A stretch of 64,000 nucleotides of DNA from assembly GCF_035046485.1 (NCBI RefSeq), contig NC_085137.1, positions 501,104,536 to 501,168,535 of the forward strand. Reading direction: 5' to 3'. Position numbers and translations under genes: made by a program. The stretch's first letter is position 1. The number at the start of each line of letters is the position of its first letter. Under the pieces are notes generated by a model, which saw only the letters and a list, made by a program, of their open reading frames with translations, was not told the DNA's origin and did not search any database. This DNA comes from Aedes albopictus. Lineage: Eukaryota; Arthropoda; Insecta; Diptera; Culicidae. Of this stretch, positions 53,683-63,858 are shown in pieces.

Positions 53683-53935
53683 CACAGACAAACAGACGTA
53701 ACACTTCGAACACTTTTCGATTCAAATCATAGTCCCGGAAGCATGTTCGCCCAATGCTAAAAGGTCTAAGTTTGGCCAACCATCAACTAGATGGCGGTTA
53801 TGAGCAAACGTCAAACTCAAAGAAAAACGATGTGAGCGCATTGGGTGGGCAGTTGGCCAACTATCATATATTTAAATAGACCGTTAAATCGGTATACGAT
53901 GGGAAATATTAGAGTATTACGTCTGTTTGTCTGTG
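53683..53935. mobile_element. CACAGACAAACAGAC-end MITE, 7-bp TSD ccaatta
   Basis: Ends cacagacaaacagacgtaa and ttacgtctgtttgtctgtg. ccaatta at 53,676-53,682 and 53,936-53,942. The interior matches 36,540-36,790 (cgcccaatgctaa, agatggcggttatgagcaaa, gcgaaaa-like core). Confidence 0.9.
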
Positions 53936-53942
53936 CCAATTA

Positions 53943-53996
53943 GCTACATGGGCCTACCCCAAGGCTCATGTTTAAGTCTTTTGCTTTATAATTTAC
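53943..53996 (+). mobile_element. I-clade LINE, piece 2: RT catalytic region
   Basis: SYMGLPQGSCLSLLLYNL is the QGSxLSPxLYN motif of the RT. The next residues (YVKDIDSC) are at 58,787 after a 4.8-kb insertion. Confidence 0.8.
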
Positions 53997-54596
53997 TAGC
54001 TGTCCCGGCAAACGTCGTACTGCCTGCCTACTGTGTTTTTTGACGTACAGCTTCATAGGGACGTCCCCCGCAAAGTCATCTGTATTCGCCTTGACGGAGG
54101 CTCTCTGAGAGAATTGCGCTGTGCGTGAAAACAATTTTTTTTAACATGGGAAAGGATAGGAGCTGCATTTTCAAATGCTTCTAATTCTTTATAGAAATTT
54201 TTTTAAGCAAAACGTTCTTAATGTTATCGAATGAGATTTTGATACGCTATATTATAGACATAACATTGTGATTTAAAAACATTTTGTCTAAAACCAGTTA
54301 TAGTGTAGCTAATTGAAAGTATATTGCAAAACATTAACTCTTTTTTCAATCTGAAGTCCCTAAAATATTTTAGAAGCATTTGAAAATGCAGCTCCTATCC
54401 TTTCCCATGTTAAAAAAAAAATGTTTTCACGCACAGAGCAATTCTCTCAAAGAGTTCCGTCAAGGCGAATGGGAGCCCCCCGTTCCAAAGACCGGAGAGG
54501 TCCCGCACCAAGCTAAGAACCATCCCCGGTCCCAACAGCACCCACATACAAAATCCCACACCGATCGGTTCAGTAGTTTCCGAACCCATAGCGGTC

Positions 54597-54631
<35 letters not shown>

Positions 54632-54650
54632 AATTCATTTTTATATATAT
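53997..54650 (+). mobile_element. Retroposon of the ctagctgtcccggc family, with a foldback insertion
   Basis: Starts agctgtcccggcaaacgtcg and matches 47,432-47,740. It is interrupted at catctgtat by the foldback at 54,086-54,468, resumes gggagccccccgttcc, and ends with (cagacaga)n and tatatata. The TA-flanked Pack-type element entered its tail. Confidence 0.8.
54086..54468. mobile_element. 383-bp foldback element
   Basis: Ends tcgccttgacgga and tccgtcaaggcga, with arms continuing ctctctgagagaattgcgct gtgcgtgaaaacaa for about 100 bp. AT on both sides matches the single AT in the uninterrupted relative at 47,518. The same unit is at 63,089-63,471. Confidence 0.85.
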
Positions 54651-55165
54651 ACACGCTAAGACCAGTTTACTCATAAATAGGTAGTTCATTTACCCATATT
54701 TGAGTTATATATGCATTACCTAGATTGTGGGTAAAATGTACTGAGAAAAAGCTGTAAAATTTACTCATATTATGGGTAGTGCACAAAAACTCAAATATGG
54801 GTAAATGCTATTTACCCATATTTGGATGAAAAATAATTCTCGTCCATCGCGATGAAAACAACCATCAATCTCTGTTTGAGCTAGGTGCTGCTTTTGTAAT
54901 TTTCCCCGGAATCCCATTATTTCCCGTTGTGCAAATATCTCAGTAAGTAGGGTATGTGTTCCATCATTAATCTCACGCTCCCATATTCATCCTAATCGAA
55001 AACAAGCGATTACGGCACCGATTGATTCCGTTCTTTTTGTTTTCATGGGTGCTCACTTCTAACAAAAAATACAAAAATAAGAAACAAAACAAACAGCGCT
55101 TCAATCCTTTGTTTTTCGTAGGATGAAAATGGGAGCCACATGCACGAAAAAAAATTTCCTTATTA

Positions 55166-55453
55166 CAGTAGGCGTTCGATAAGTGCAACATGTTTACGTT
55201 TCAGTTACCGAATGAAATTCGCTAACTGCAACGACTGACAGCCGTCAAACAGTTGTCAAATGCTGTTGGACGCAGCCAGAATGCACTCAAAACATCGCAA
55301 TGCAGGTGTAGTGCATCCGAAAAACATCGCAACTCTGATGACGTTTTGTTTTTGACAGATAGCGGTGCGATAACTGCAAAATTGTTGCACTTAGCGGACT
55401 TGCAGTTAAAAAGCATTGCAATTAAACCGTTTGCACCGAGCGAACGTCTACTG
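55166..55453. mobile_element. pogo-like MITE, TA duplication, copy 2
   Basis: cagtaggcgttcgataagtg at the left and cgaacgtctactg at the right, TA-flanked. The interior aacatgtttacgtttcagtt matches copy 1. Confidence 0.85.
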
Positions 55454-55814
55454 TAAATGTATAAGAAAATATTATACATTTTTGCCATTTCGTTTACCCA
55501 ATGAAAAGTATTCAAAATGTTTATGAACCCTATTAGAAAAATGTTATGAAAAGTATAAGTTTATCTTATACCTTTCATCTTTCTTTTCTAATAATGATTA
55601 TTACATACCTTATAAAAGTTATACGAGTAAACTAATACAATATACTATGCTCTGTTTTGATTTCTTGCCCATACTTTTAGGCTAAAATTTAAAGTCACAA
55701 CTGATTATAAAATAAAACGATTATTATATATATATGCTTAAAATATACGTAAATGTTTATTTTCAAATGGTTTATGTATATATGTTTATATATAAACATT
55801 TCGTATAAAATACG

Positions 55815-56385
55815 AACACTCTTGCGGATGTGGAGAATTCTCATCCGGGCACATCTCAGCGGGGCTGCCAGGACTGATCACCAACAGGCAGATTTAGTTA
55901 CGACGACGGCTCAGGGCCAAAGGTTTGATGACCGATGTTGTTGGAGTCCAACAGCTTCAACATTTCCTTTGTCTCCGGATCGTCTTCGACAGAACGAACA
56001 CTTTCGACTCACCTTCCTCCTCCTGCAGCATGATGGAAGTTCCAAGAATTTGGGAGTGGCGCAGATACTTCATCAAATGAGTCATGGAAGCCTGCAGTTG
56101 CTGCGCAGGGCCAGCGGGAATCCCAGACGTGGGAATGATGACCACTTCCTAGACGATGTGCTTGTACTTGAGCACTTCCATATGGAACTACGGTTAACCG
56201 CCACAATTGCTGCCGACCTCTGAGAAGTTGTTCCAGACATATTTGCACATGCAAGCATAGTTCCAACGGTAAATATTTAATCTGGAAGCAAAAATATATA
56301 ACTGAATTAAGTAATTAAACAGTTTAATGATTATAACTTACCCGAAAATAGCACTAAGCTGGCCAACGAACTTGGTTTCTTGATT
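55815..56385 (-). pseudogene. Captured fragment of an unidentified gene, keeping splice signals
   Basis: On minus: a piece encoding QETKFVGQLSAIF (to ~56,343) is followed by gtaagttataatc. About 60 bp later ttgcttccag precedes a piece encoding GIPAGPAQQLQASMTHLMK and YLRHSQILGTSIMLQEEE (to ~56,010), then gtgagtcgaaag. Stops occur between, so it is a relic. I do not recognise the parent gene. Retained GT-AG sites show capture from genomic DNA and not from mRNA. Confidence 0.6.
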
Positions 56386-56689
56386 CTTCTGCTTCAAGTA
56401 CCATGTTGGAAATTTTCAATCCCAAACATTATCAATAGTATAAGTTTTGCCTAATAAATTTTCGCCATTAGGTAAAACTAATACTCTTCACTAGGACGTG
56501 TTATACGTTTCATGTAATTTTGTTTTAAATTGAATAAAGTGGCGTAATGTAGTTTATTTGCAGGAGTGGCATGAAATCTAAAACTTTAAACTAATAAATA
56601 AAATCATTACTTTTCTTTTCGTGTGCTTAAAAAGGGAACCAATACCCTATCATGATAATGTTCCATGAAAATAGTTTTCAATCTTTTGT

Positions 56690-58130
56690 TTCTCCCACAG
56701 CCAATACCAGAAATCTAAGGAAAGCCGCCGATGGATCAGTGAAGCAAATGATGAGACCTCGGGAGTTGATCATCCTTAAAAGCAAGGAGGCGCGGACCAC
56801 ACAGCGCTGCAACACCAGAAATCCATCAGCCACCTTGTTTCGTTTAATAAGGTTACTCGCAGCGAAAGCAAGAAATGGACTCGATCCCGGTCAACATGCA
56901 AATGAACTGGATTGATCCTTTGCCGGAGGAGGATACCCGTACACTGGCAGCGAATTCCGTGACGTTAAAGTGAATGCAGGATGTTCCGGAATGGAAGAAG
57001 GCCATCATCATCGGCGGTTAGAAATCATCGTACGGCAAAAATTCAGACATGAGTTTGGATGAACAGCGTCAATCGCTTCTAAAAGCTGAGAGACAATCTC
57101 ATTAAAGCTGTGACGGGTAATCTAATTTTGATTGTCATCGAAGAGACCGGTTCCGGTTAATCTACACAAATTACTTGGCCGAATGTGACTTCATTGTCCG
57201 GGGGAAGATTCCGCGTCGTATGGCCGCCATGTCCGTAGCAAAGCGAGTTGCCGAGGAGTACGTTTGCCGCCGTAGGCAGGAAGTCGGTTATACGAACCAT
57301 TTCGAGGCCTGCATCCCCTGCACCAGCCAGGAAACGGTCATCAAGTACATGACAGACGGTATGTTGCTGCTTGAATGTCTAGTAGATTTAGATTTGAAGT
57401 CATATTCGATTATTATCCAGCGAAGGCCGAAGCTGGAACTCACCATTACGTCCGCCACATTGGACACTGTCAAGTTTTTACAACATTTCTTTGAAGGAAG
57501 CTCCCATTTTCACCATTCCAGGTCGGAAAGTCTCGGAAATTTTGTGCCCGAAGGAATCAGACGAACTATTTGGAGGATGCGTCTCCCAATACAGTAAGTA
57601 TTATAATATTCTTTCTCGTTTAACAGTCCGTTAGAGTTAGACAAAATCTAACCTTGTTTTAGTAGTTTTCTAAACTGCTTTTTCTCTCTTTCGGTTGTTT
57701 CAGGACATGCAAATCCATCTTTGCGAACCTCCTGGCGGCATCCTGCTTTTTCTCACCGGTCAGATGGAGATTGACACTGCCTGTGAAATAATTCTGTACA
57801 TACGAATGGAAGCCCCTCGGGCCGGATGTTCCGGAACTGATTATCCTGCCGTTGGAAATGCAAACCCGTGTTTTTGATCCGGCACCACCTGGCAGTCGAA
57901 AAGTGGTGTATGCGACCAACATTGTCGAAACTTCCCTCACCATGGACGGTATTTACTACGTGGTAGATCCGGGATTCGATTAGCAGAAGGTGTCATATTC
58001 CAAGACCGGAATGGACGTCCTCGTCCTTACGTCGATTTCCCAGCCATTGCCAAACAGAGACCGAACTGAAAGAAGTTGTAAACGAGGTAAAGCCTACCGC
58101 TTGTACACGTAACGCGTGCCTCTAATACCG
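56690..58130 (+). pseudogene. DHX8: DHX8/Prp22-like DEAH-box helicase pseudogene, captured in the 4.1-kb element
   Basis: Prp22/DHX8 releases mRNA from the spliceosome. Recognisable pieces: [10 protein letters not shown] (degraded Walker A, ~57,130), [10 protein letters not shown] near the QYLAEC position, [15 protein letters not shown] (~57,225), [35 protein letters not shown]. After an intron of about 110 bp (gtaagt...tgtttcag, ~57,594-57,703) come [57 protein letters not shown] and GKAYRLYT. The DEAH box itself is deleted ([11 protein letters not shown]), and frameshifts and stops (for example GFD*QKV) break it. Not functional. The retained intron indicates DNA-level capture. Further unidentified coding-like material (RKQNVSPRELIIRKEGDAN) follows at 58,160-58,350. 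Confidence 0.8.
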
Positions 58131-58784
58131 GGAATCTAAGAAAAGATGTAGATAGATCAACATGAGGAAGCAAAATGTGAGCCCACGGGAGTTGATCATC
58201 CGGAAGGAAGGAGACGCGAACCGCAAAGTGCTGCAACATCGGAAAACTCTCAGCGATCTTGTTTCCGTAAACGTGGATCCGGCACATGTTGCAGCCCACC
58301 AAAAAATATCCGGCTCTCTGAAGAATTTCAACATTGCAGTGGACTTATGAACCTGTTCAGGATTCAGCACCCGATCCAGCCTTTTTTGATGTACCGTCGA
58401 CAACCGACGAAGGGGAAACAACCTGCTCAGCTGAAAACAGTCCGAAAGAATAATAAGACAGTTGGTTCCTTTTTTTCATTTTATTTTATATTTTTATACT
58501 ATTCGTTGAATAAACGTTATTATAGTTATTGTTTTTTTTTATTACATATTAATGTTCTTTCAGATTGCATAAAATAAAATTAAAAGAATTTACCCAAATA
58601 TGCGTCAAATTCACCCAAAATGGAATAACTTCAATATGGGTAAATATTACCTATATTCATGATATATCTATCTTACTCAAATATGAGTAAAGGGCCCTTA
58701 CCCATAAAATGAGGTTGTGTACTTTTCAGCGATTATGAGTAAAGGTTACCCATATTTGGGTAAACTGACCTAAGCGTGTAGATA

Positions 58785-59095
58785 TATATAGATATGTGAA
58801 AGACATTGACAGTTGTTTGGAAGGCCAATGCACGCTGAGACAACTTGCAGATGATGCTGTGGTTTCTTTAAAAGCCCACATGCAGAAATGTTGCAAAGAC
58901 CATTGCAAAATTCTCTAAATAATCTGTCCAGTTGGGGATCGAGTTTGCTCCGCAAAAAACTCAATTGGATGTTTTTTTTTCTAGAAAGCGAAATCCAGCC
59001 CAATTGAAACTTAAGCTTTTGGGAACAGAAATCGACCAGTCTTTAACTTCGAAATATCTGGTTTGATTCAAAAGGCACTTGAGTTACCCAAACTA
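58785..59095 (+). mobile_element. I-clade LINE, piece 3: RT palm to thumb
   Basis: YVKDIDSCLEGQCTLRQLADDAVVSLK contains the ADD box (ADDAVV) of the RT, followed by NLSSWG and a frameshifted stretch to LGTEIDQSLTSKYLVWFDSKGTW. Cut at 59,098 by a pogo-like MITE. Confidence 0.8.
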
Positions 59096-59099
59096 AGTA

Positions 59100-59400
59100 C
59101 AGTAGACGTTCGCTCGGTGCAAACGCATTTTAACTGCAAGTCCGCTAACTGCAACAATTTTGCAGTTATCGCACCGCTATCCGTCAAAATGAAATGTCAA
59201 CAGCGATGCGATGTTTTTCGCGTGCACGTTTGTTGCAATGCGATGTTTTTCGTATGCTACTACCAGGGGGATGACGAAGATCCAGAATCATCTACCCAGT
59301 ATTCAATTCAGCATGGCGTCCAATGTTTTGTTTTGATTGCTTTTCATGGAAAAAATGCGCTAGAAACATCGACACTGCTTTACTGCTACATATAATATCG
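59100..59400. mobile_element. pogo-like MITE, copy 3, one end missing
   Basis: cagtagacgttcgctcggtg caaacg, ttaactgcaagtccg and gcagttatcgcaccgcta match one arm of copies 1 and 2. The other terminus is not seen; the sequence becomes unrelated after ~59,250. Confidence 0.7.
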
Positions 59401-59702
59401 TCCAAAGTGATAAGGAAAGAGAAACAATCATCAAAAACAACGATTTCGTTTGAAATGTGTAATTTCTGAAATACGCACTAGCAACACACGAGCCACACAC
59501 ACGAAAATCAGGAGCAAGTTAGGGTAAACCGACCAGAAAGTGGGTACCAAAACGCGCCGTACCAAAAATTATGTTGGGTGGAGCGGCGATGTACCGAGTT
59601 TGACAGCCGTGTCACCCCACTGGCTACTACTGAATATTTGAATCAACCGTTAAAAAGATGATCGATGGGAAGCGATGAGAGTGTGACGTCTGTTTCTCTG
59701 TG
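59401..59702. other. Inserted sequence ending in a CACAGACA-type terminus
   Basis: The right part (59,637-59,702: gaatatttgaatcaaccgtt, gatgggaagcgatgagag, gacgtctgtttctctgtg) matches the right end of the 36,540 and 53,683 MITEs. The left end could not be placed. Confidence 0.5.
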
Positions 59703-61260
59703 GATCAATTGTCTACGCACAATTACCGGAACATGGTGGGGTACTTACCCGGAAGACCTCATTAAACTTTACAAAACGACTATTCGACTGTTCTCGAGTA
59801 TGGCTCTTTCTGTTTCCTCTCAGCAGCAAACTGCCACCTAATAAAGTTGGAACGAATTCAATACCGTTGTTTGCGTATTGCCCTCGGCTGTATGCACTTA
59901 ACGCATAATGCGAGCCTAGAGGTCCTGGCAGGGGTGAAACCTCTCGCTAAGGTTACTAATCAAGTGTGGAGTGAGCAACACACTTATAATTGAAAACTTC
60001 GAAGAAATGTTTATTCTGAACACTCAGTCAAAATTTATGAGAATTTATCTGTTCTACATGTCGTCTGACATAAGCCTACCAAGTTATAACCCTCCTCGTG
60101 TACACTTCACTAATGACAGTTGCTCCACGTTGCTCTGTTAAATACGATCTGTCCATGAGACAAGCTATTCATGGAATACCAGATCAACTTCGATGTATAT
60201 CTATTCCTCACATTTTTAACGAAAAGTACCAATATGTAAACTCCTGTAAGAGATTCTTCACTGATGGGTCTCGCATAAATGTATCCACTGGTTTCGGTGT
60301 CTTCAATGAAAATTTCACCGCCTTCCGCAACCTTGTTCGGTTTATGTTGCTGAGCTGGCAGCGATCAACTTCGCTTTGGGGATGATTTCCAACATGCCCG
60401 TAGACCATTTCTTCATGTCTTCTCGGATAGCCTTAGTTCGATTGAGGCACTCCGGTCGATAAAACCTGTAAAACATCCTTATTACTTTCTTACAAAAATA
60501 AGGGGGCAGATGGGTGCACTGGTCGAAAAATCATACAAGATTACCTTTGTATGGGTTCCCTCACATTGCTCAATTTATGGCAATGAGAAGGCGCACTCTC
60601 TCGCAAAGGAAGGTGAGATATATGATAGAAGAATTTCACATGATTAATTTTTCCATTTTGTTCGCCAGAGTTCTCTTCAATGTTGGCAAAATGATTGGCG
60701 AGATGGCCAGCTGGAACGGTGGTTACATTCCATTATTCCTAATGTTTCATTGCAAGTGTGGTGGTATGGTTTGGATGTAAGTCGCAATTTCATTCGCTTG
60801 ATGTCAAGACTTTTATGTCCAACCATTACTCGCTAGATGTGCATTTACACAGGATTAATCTCGCGTTGAGCAATGCTTGTACTAAGTGCGGTTCCTGTTA
60901 TGATGACATTGACCACGTAGTTTGGCAATGCCCGGATAATGACGCCTCCAGAGCACTACTTTTGGATACCCTTGAGGCCCGAGGTAGACAACCCTTTGTT
61001 CTTTTGAGAGATGTGTTGGGGATCCGCGATGTCACATACATGGGATGTATTTTCGACTTTCTTCGCTCTGCTGGTAAGTCCCACAACAAGTTGGTACCAA
61101 CACCACAAGGCACCGAATACGCTACCAATATGCGATTCACCCCCGGATGGGCTGCAGTGAAACCTTTGGCCCAATCCTTACCCCGTCCATCCCTCAAAAT
61201 GTGACCTTCTAACCTCGAGCTGCCACGAGTACCCTGGCTTCCACCCATTACTAACAGCAT
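59703..61260 (+). mobile_element. I-clade (MosquI-like) LINE, piece 4: RT end, RNase H and C-terminus
   Basis: INCLRTITGTWWGTYPEDLIKLYKTT, then ERIQYRCLRIALGCM and SLEVLAGVKPL. Next comes an RNase H domain with FTDGSRINVSTGFGVFNEN (60,254-60,310), SDSLSSIEALRSIKPVKH and WVPSHCSIYGNEKAHSLAKEG (~60,560-60,610). The C-terminal domain has SNHYSLDVHLHRINLALSNACTKC, DDIDHVVWQCPD and DVLGIRDVTYM, ending at 61,204. Several stops and frameshifts make it inactive. An RNase H in a non-LTR element with this C-terminus is characteristic of the I clade. Confidence 0.85.
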
Positions 61261-61554
61261 GAAAAAGTTATTACTCTATTATAAGTACGGATCCGCAAAG
61301 CGTTATTCGCGTTTGAGCCCCAAATAAATGAACTAGATAATAAAAAATACTGTTCTGAAAGTGAAAGAGGCGCGACTATATTCATATCACGTATCGCAAC
61401 AAAAGACAATCGTTTCGAAGACCATTGATGGACCATATTGTCGTCGCTTACATTCTCTATTAAACAAAAGACTATTAGTTGTTCCATTCATGCTGAACAT
61501 TTAATACCGATTCCGTGTAATAAAATTTCTACGCAATTTATAAGATCTACTGTT
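61261..61554. other. Spacer between LINE and SAAL1 paralogue
   Basis: Likely includes the 3' UTR of the paralogue. No other feature recognised. Confidence 0.4.
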
Positions 61555-62799
61555 TTACTCGGCATTCCACGCGGTCCAGGCACTCTCCATCAACAGGTTA
61601 CAGGTTTTTCCTAGCAGTGGATCTCCGTCCATAGTGTACTGCAGTGCCGCACAAAGCCGCCGGAGAATCTCCTCGTTGAATGGACTGCAGAGTTTCATAA
61701 CGTTGGCAAGCGTCCGGCTGGGTATCGGTTGGGCCACATGGTACAGGTATCCCAGCACAAATTGGAGTGTCTTTTGGTTTTCAACCGGACAGTAATCATC
61801 ATGGTCGTCCTCGTCCAAGTCCATCGCTTCATGGGGCCGTTGGTCTTGCTCAAAGTAGTCGTTCAAGTTGTACGAGAGAACCGTGAAAATCTTCAACATG
61901 GCCTGGTACATTCCGGCGTGGAACTGACGCACGTTGTCATCGCTGCAGAGTTCGTTGATGCGAACGATGATTCGGGCATGTGCATTGTACAGCGGTATCA
62001 GACAAGCTTCTGCGCTAATCGGCACTAGCACCCGGTAGAAGCATTCCAAGACGTTCTCGATTTGATCCTCGTACACGTCTTCGGCATTGATGATGAAGTT
62101 TTCGTGGATATCCAAGAATTTGTTAATTATTTTTAGATCTTCTTTGACCAATAAGTTATGATCGACGAACGTTGTTTCGGGATACAACTGTTTGAATCCT
62201 TCCATCAATCCCTCGATCAAGCAAGTTTTCCCAAACAACTCGTAGAACTCATCTAACTCGAAGTAATCCACTTCCGTCTCCGTAAAGCGCTCGGCCATCG
62301 CATGCACCGCCTCCATTGTACTTTCCAGCAAATCCCTGCTGGTCGAAATGCGCAATATATAAGCTAGCCTTTCCGCAATGCCATGAATCTCACAGATCAT
62401 TTGGAACCAGAAGTACTCATCATTTGATTGCTCCAAAATCGTCGTAATAATTTTCATCATCTGCTCCAAAACCAACGGGTCGTTTGAATTCAAGAATCCG
62501 CACAACCTCAACAGCAGCGTCTCGTTATCATACAGAAACCGATGAGTCTCCTCTACGCAGCACATATTCTGCACCATCCCCAGCAGAATTACCACCAGCT
62601 GATTATCCGCCGAGGTCTCGGTTATTCTCAGAATCAGCTCTACCACTTCGTGGCGGAGCAATAACAGCACAACATTCTTATCTATAGCCATATTACGCAA
62701 GTCAGTTAAATCCCTCCTAAAATCTTCATCGTCCGCCAAATTCCCTTGAAACAGCGGAAGCCTCATAAGCGTCGTCAGCACGAATCGCTGGTGGTACAT
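61555..62799 (-). CDS. SAAL1-like paralogue with degraded 5' end
   Basis: An uninterrupted 414-codon frame, from MYHQRFVLTTLMRLPLFQGN to MESAWTAWNAE, co-linear with the SAAL1-like protein at 37,996 (ETMYSERFVLTTILKLPQLEGN; MESARVAWNVE). Shared blocks include NMCCVEETHR, AKTCLIEGLMEGFKQ/GKTCLIEGLMEGFKQ, FLEIHENFIIN/FLDIHENFIIN and YRVLVPMS/YRVLVPIS. Going upstream, homology continues through about 45 more codons but with a nonsense codon (TAG, 62,893-62,895, where the other copy has GAG), a one-base insertion, and CTG (62,936-62,938) where the other copy has its ATG. So translation could start only at the downstream ATG 62,799, removing the acidic N-terminus. The intact long frame suggests either selection on a shortened protein or recent decay. 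Both copies are intronless. Confidence 0.8.
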   Translation of the reverse strand: MYHQRFVLTTLMRLPLFQGNLADDEDFRRDLTDLRNMAIDKNVVLLLLRHEVVELILRITETSADNQLVVILLGMVQNMCCVEETHRFLYDNETLLLRLCGFLNSNDPLVLEQMMKIITTILEQSNDEYFWFQMICEIHGIAERLAYILRISTSRDLLESTMEAVHAMAERFTETEVDYFELDEFYELFGKTCLIEGLMEGFKQLYPETTFVDHNLLVKEDLKIINKFLDIHENFIINAEDVYEDQIENVLECFYRVLVPISAEACLIPLYNAHARIIVRINELCSDDNVRQFHAGMYQAMLKIFTVLSYNLNDYFEQDQRPHEAMDLDEDDHDDYCPVENQKTLQFVLGYLYHVAQPIPSRTLANVMKLCSPFNEEILRRLCAALQYTMDGDPLLGKTCNLLMESAWTAWNAE

Positions 62800-62985
62800 C
62801 GTTTCGCAGCTCTGATCGTCGTCACCGGCTGCAATAGAGGAATCCCTTTCGCGATCGGTGCTCTCAGCTGTTGTCGTTTCCTCGGTGGATTCCTACTGGT
62901 TTAGCGCAAATGGTGCCTTGCAATCTGAAATTTTCCAGTACGTGTATAATGCACAAATTTTTACGGAGAAAGCACGGAATACTTT
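62800..62985 (-). pseudogene. Decayed N-terminus and 5' UTR of the SAAL1 paralogue
   Basis: Minus-strand sequence from ctttctccgtaaaaatttgt (62,975) to GAAACG before the ATG at 62,799 aligns with 37,966-38,178 of the intact gene. The lost start, the frameshift and the TAG are all here. Confidence 0.75.
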
Positions 62986-63088
62986 GAATTTTGAAAAAGA
63001 CTGCCACAGAAACACTGATAATACGCCTGTGATCGGGTGCGTTTGTTATCTAACAAAGAACATAAGAACAAAAGCACCTCAAAGTAAT

Positions 63089-63856
63089 TCGCCTTGACGG
63101 AGGCTCTCTGAGAGAATTGCGCTGTGCGTGAAAACAATTTTTTTTAACATGGGAAAGGATAGGAGCTGCATTTTCAAATGCTTCTAATTCTTTATAGAAA
63201 TTTTTTTAAGCAAAACGTTCTTAATGTTATCGAATGAGATTTTGATACGCTATATTATAGACATAACATTGTGATTTAAAAACATTTTGTCTAAAACCAG
63301 TTATAGTGTAGCTAATTGAAAGTATATTGCAAAACATTAACTCTTTTTTCAATCTGAAGTCCCTAAAATATTTTAGAAGCATTTGAAAATGCAGCTCCTA
63401 TCCTTTCCCATGTTAAAAAAAAAATGTTTTCACGCACAGAGCAATTCTCTCAAAGAGTTCCGTCAAGGCGAATAGGAGCTGCATTTTCAAATGCTTCTAA
63501 AATATTTTAGGGACTTCAGATTGAAAAAAGAGTTAATGTTTTGCAATATACTTTCAATTAGCTACACTATAACTGGTTTTAGACAAAATGTTTTTAAATC
63601 ACAATGTTATGTCTATAATATAGCGTATCAAAATCTCATTCGATAACATTAAGAACGTTTTGCTTAAAAAAATTTCTATAAAGAATTAGAAGCATTTGAA
63701 AATGCAGCTCCTATCCTTTCCCATGTTAAAAAAAATTGTTTTCACGCACAGCGCAATTCTCTCAGAGAGCCTCCGTCAAGGCGAATCCTTTCCCATGTTA
63801 AAAAAAAAATGTTTTCACGCACAGAGCAATTCTCTCAAAGAGTTCCGTCAAGGCGA
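63089..63856. mobile_element. Composite of foldback elements: one full, one inverted, one partial
   Basis: 63,089-63,471 appears identical to 54,086-54,468. It is followed by an inverted copy lacking one end (about 63,474-63,784) and then a third terminal fragment (about 63,787-63,856, cctttcccatgttaaaaa to gttccgtcaaggcga). The first two form a hairpin with arms of over 300 bp. Confidence 0.85.
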
Positions 63857-63858
63857 AT

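Larger units (their letters stand above)
54652..58778. mobile_element. 4.13-kb TA-flanked TIR element carrying host gene fragments (Pack-type)
   Basis: Ends cacgctaagaccagtttact and (reversed) cacgcttaggtcagtttacc, with TA at 54,650-54,651 and 58,779-58,780. Subterminal zones (54,660-54,830 and 58,590-58,770) repeat ttacccatatttg-like words in both directions, a pattern usual for transposase-binding subterminal repeats. Between them lie a pogo-like MITE (55,166-55,453), a spliced-gene fragment on minus (55,815-56,385) and a DHX8-like helicase fragment on plus (56,690-58,130). No transposase was recognised. Inserted in the tail of the retroposon at 53,997. Confidence 0.75.

Noticed and set aside
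57288..57473. Small minus-strand ORF in the DHX8 relic
   Set aside because: It is antisense to recognisable helicase sequence.
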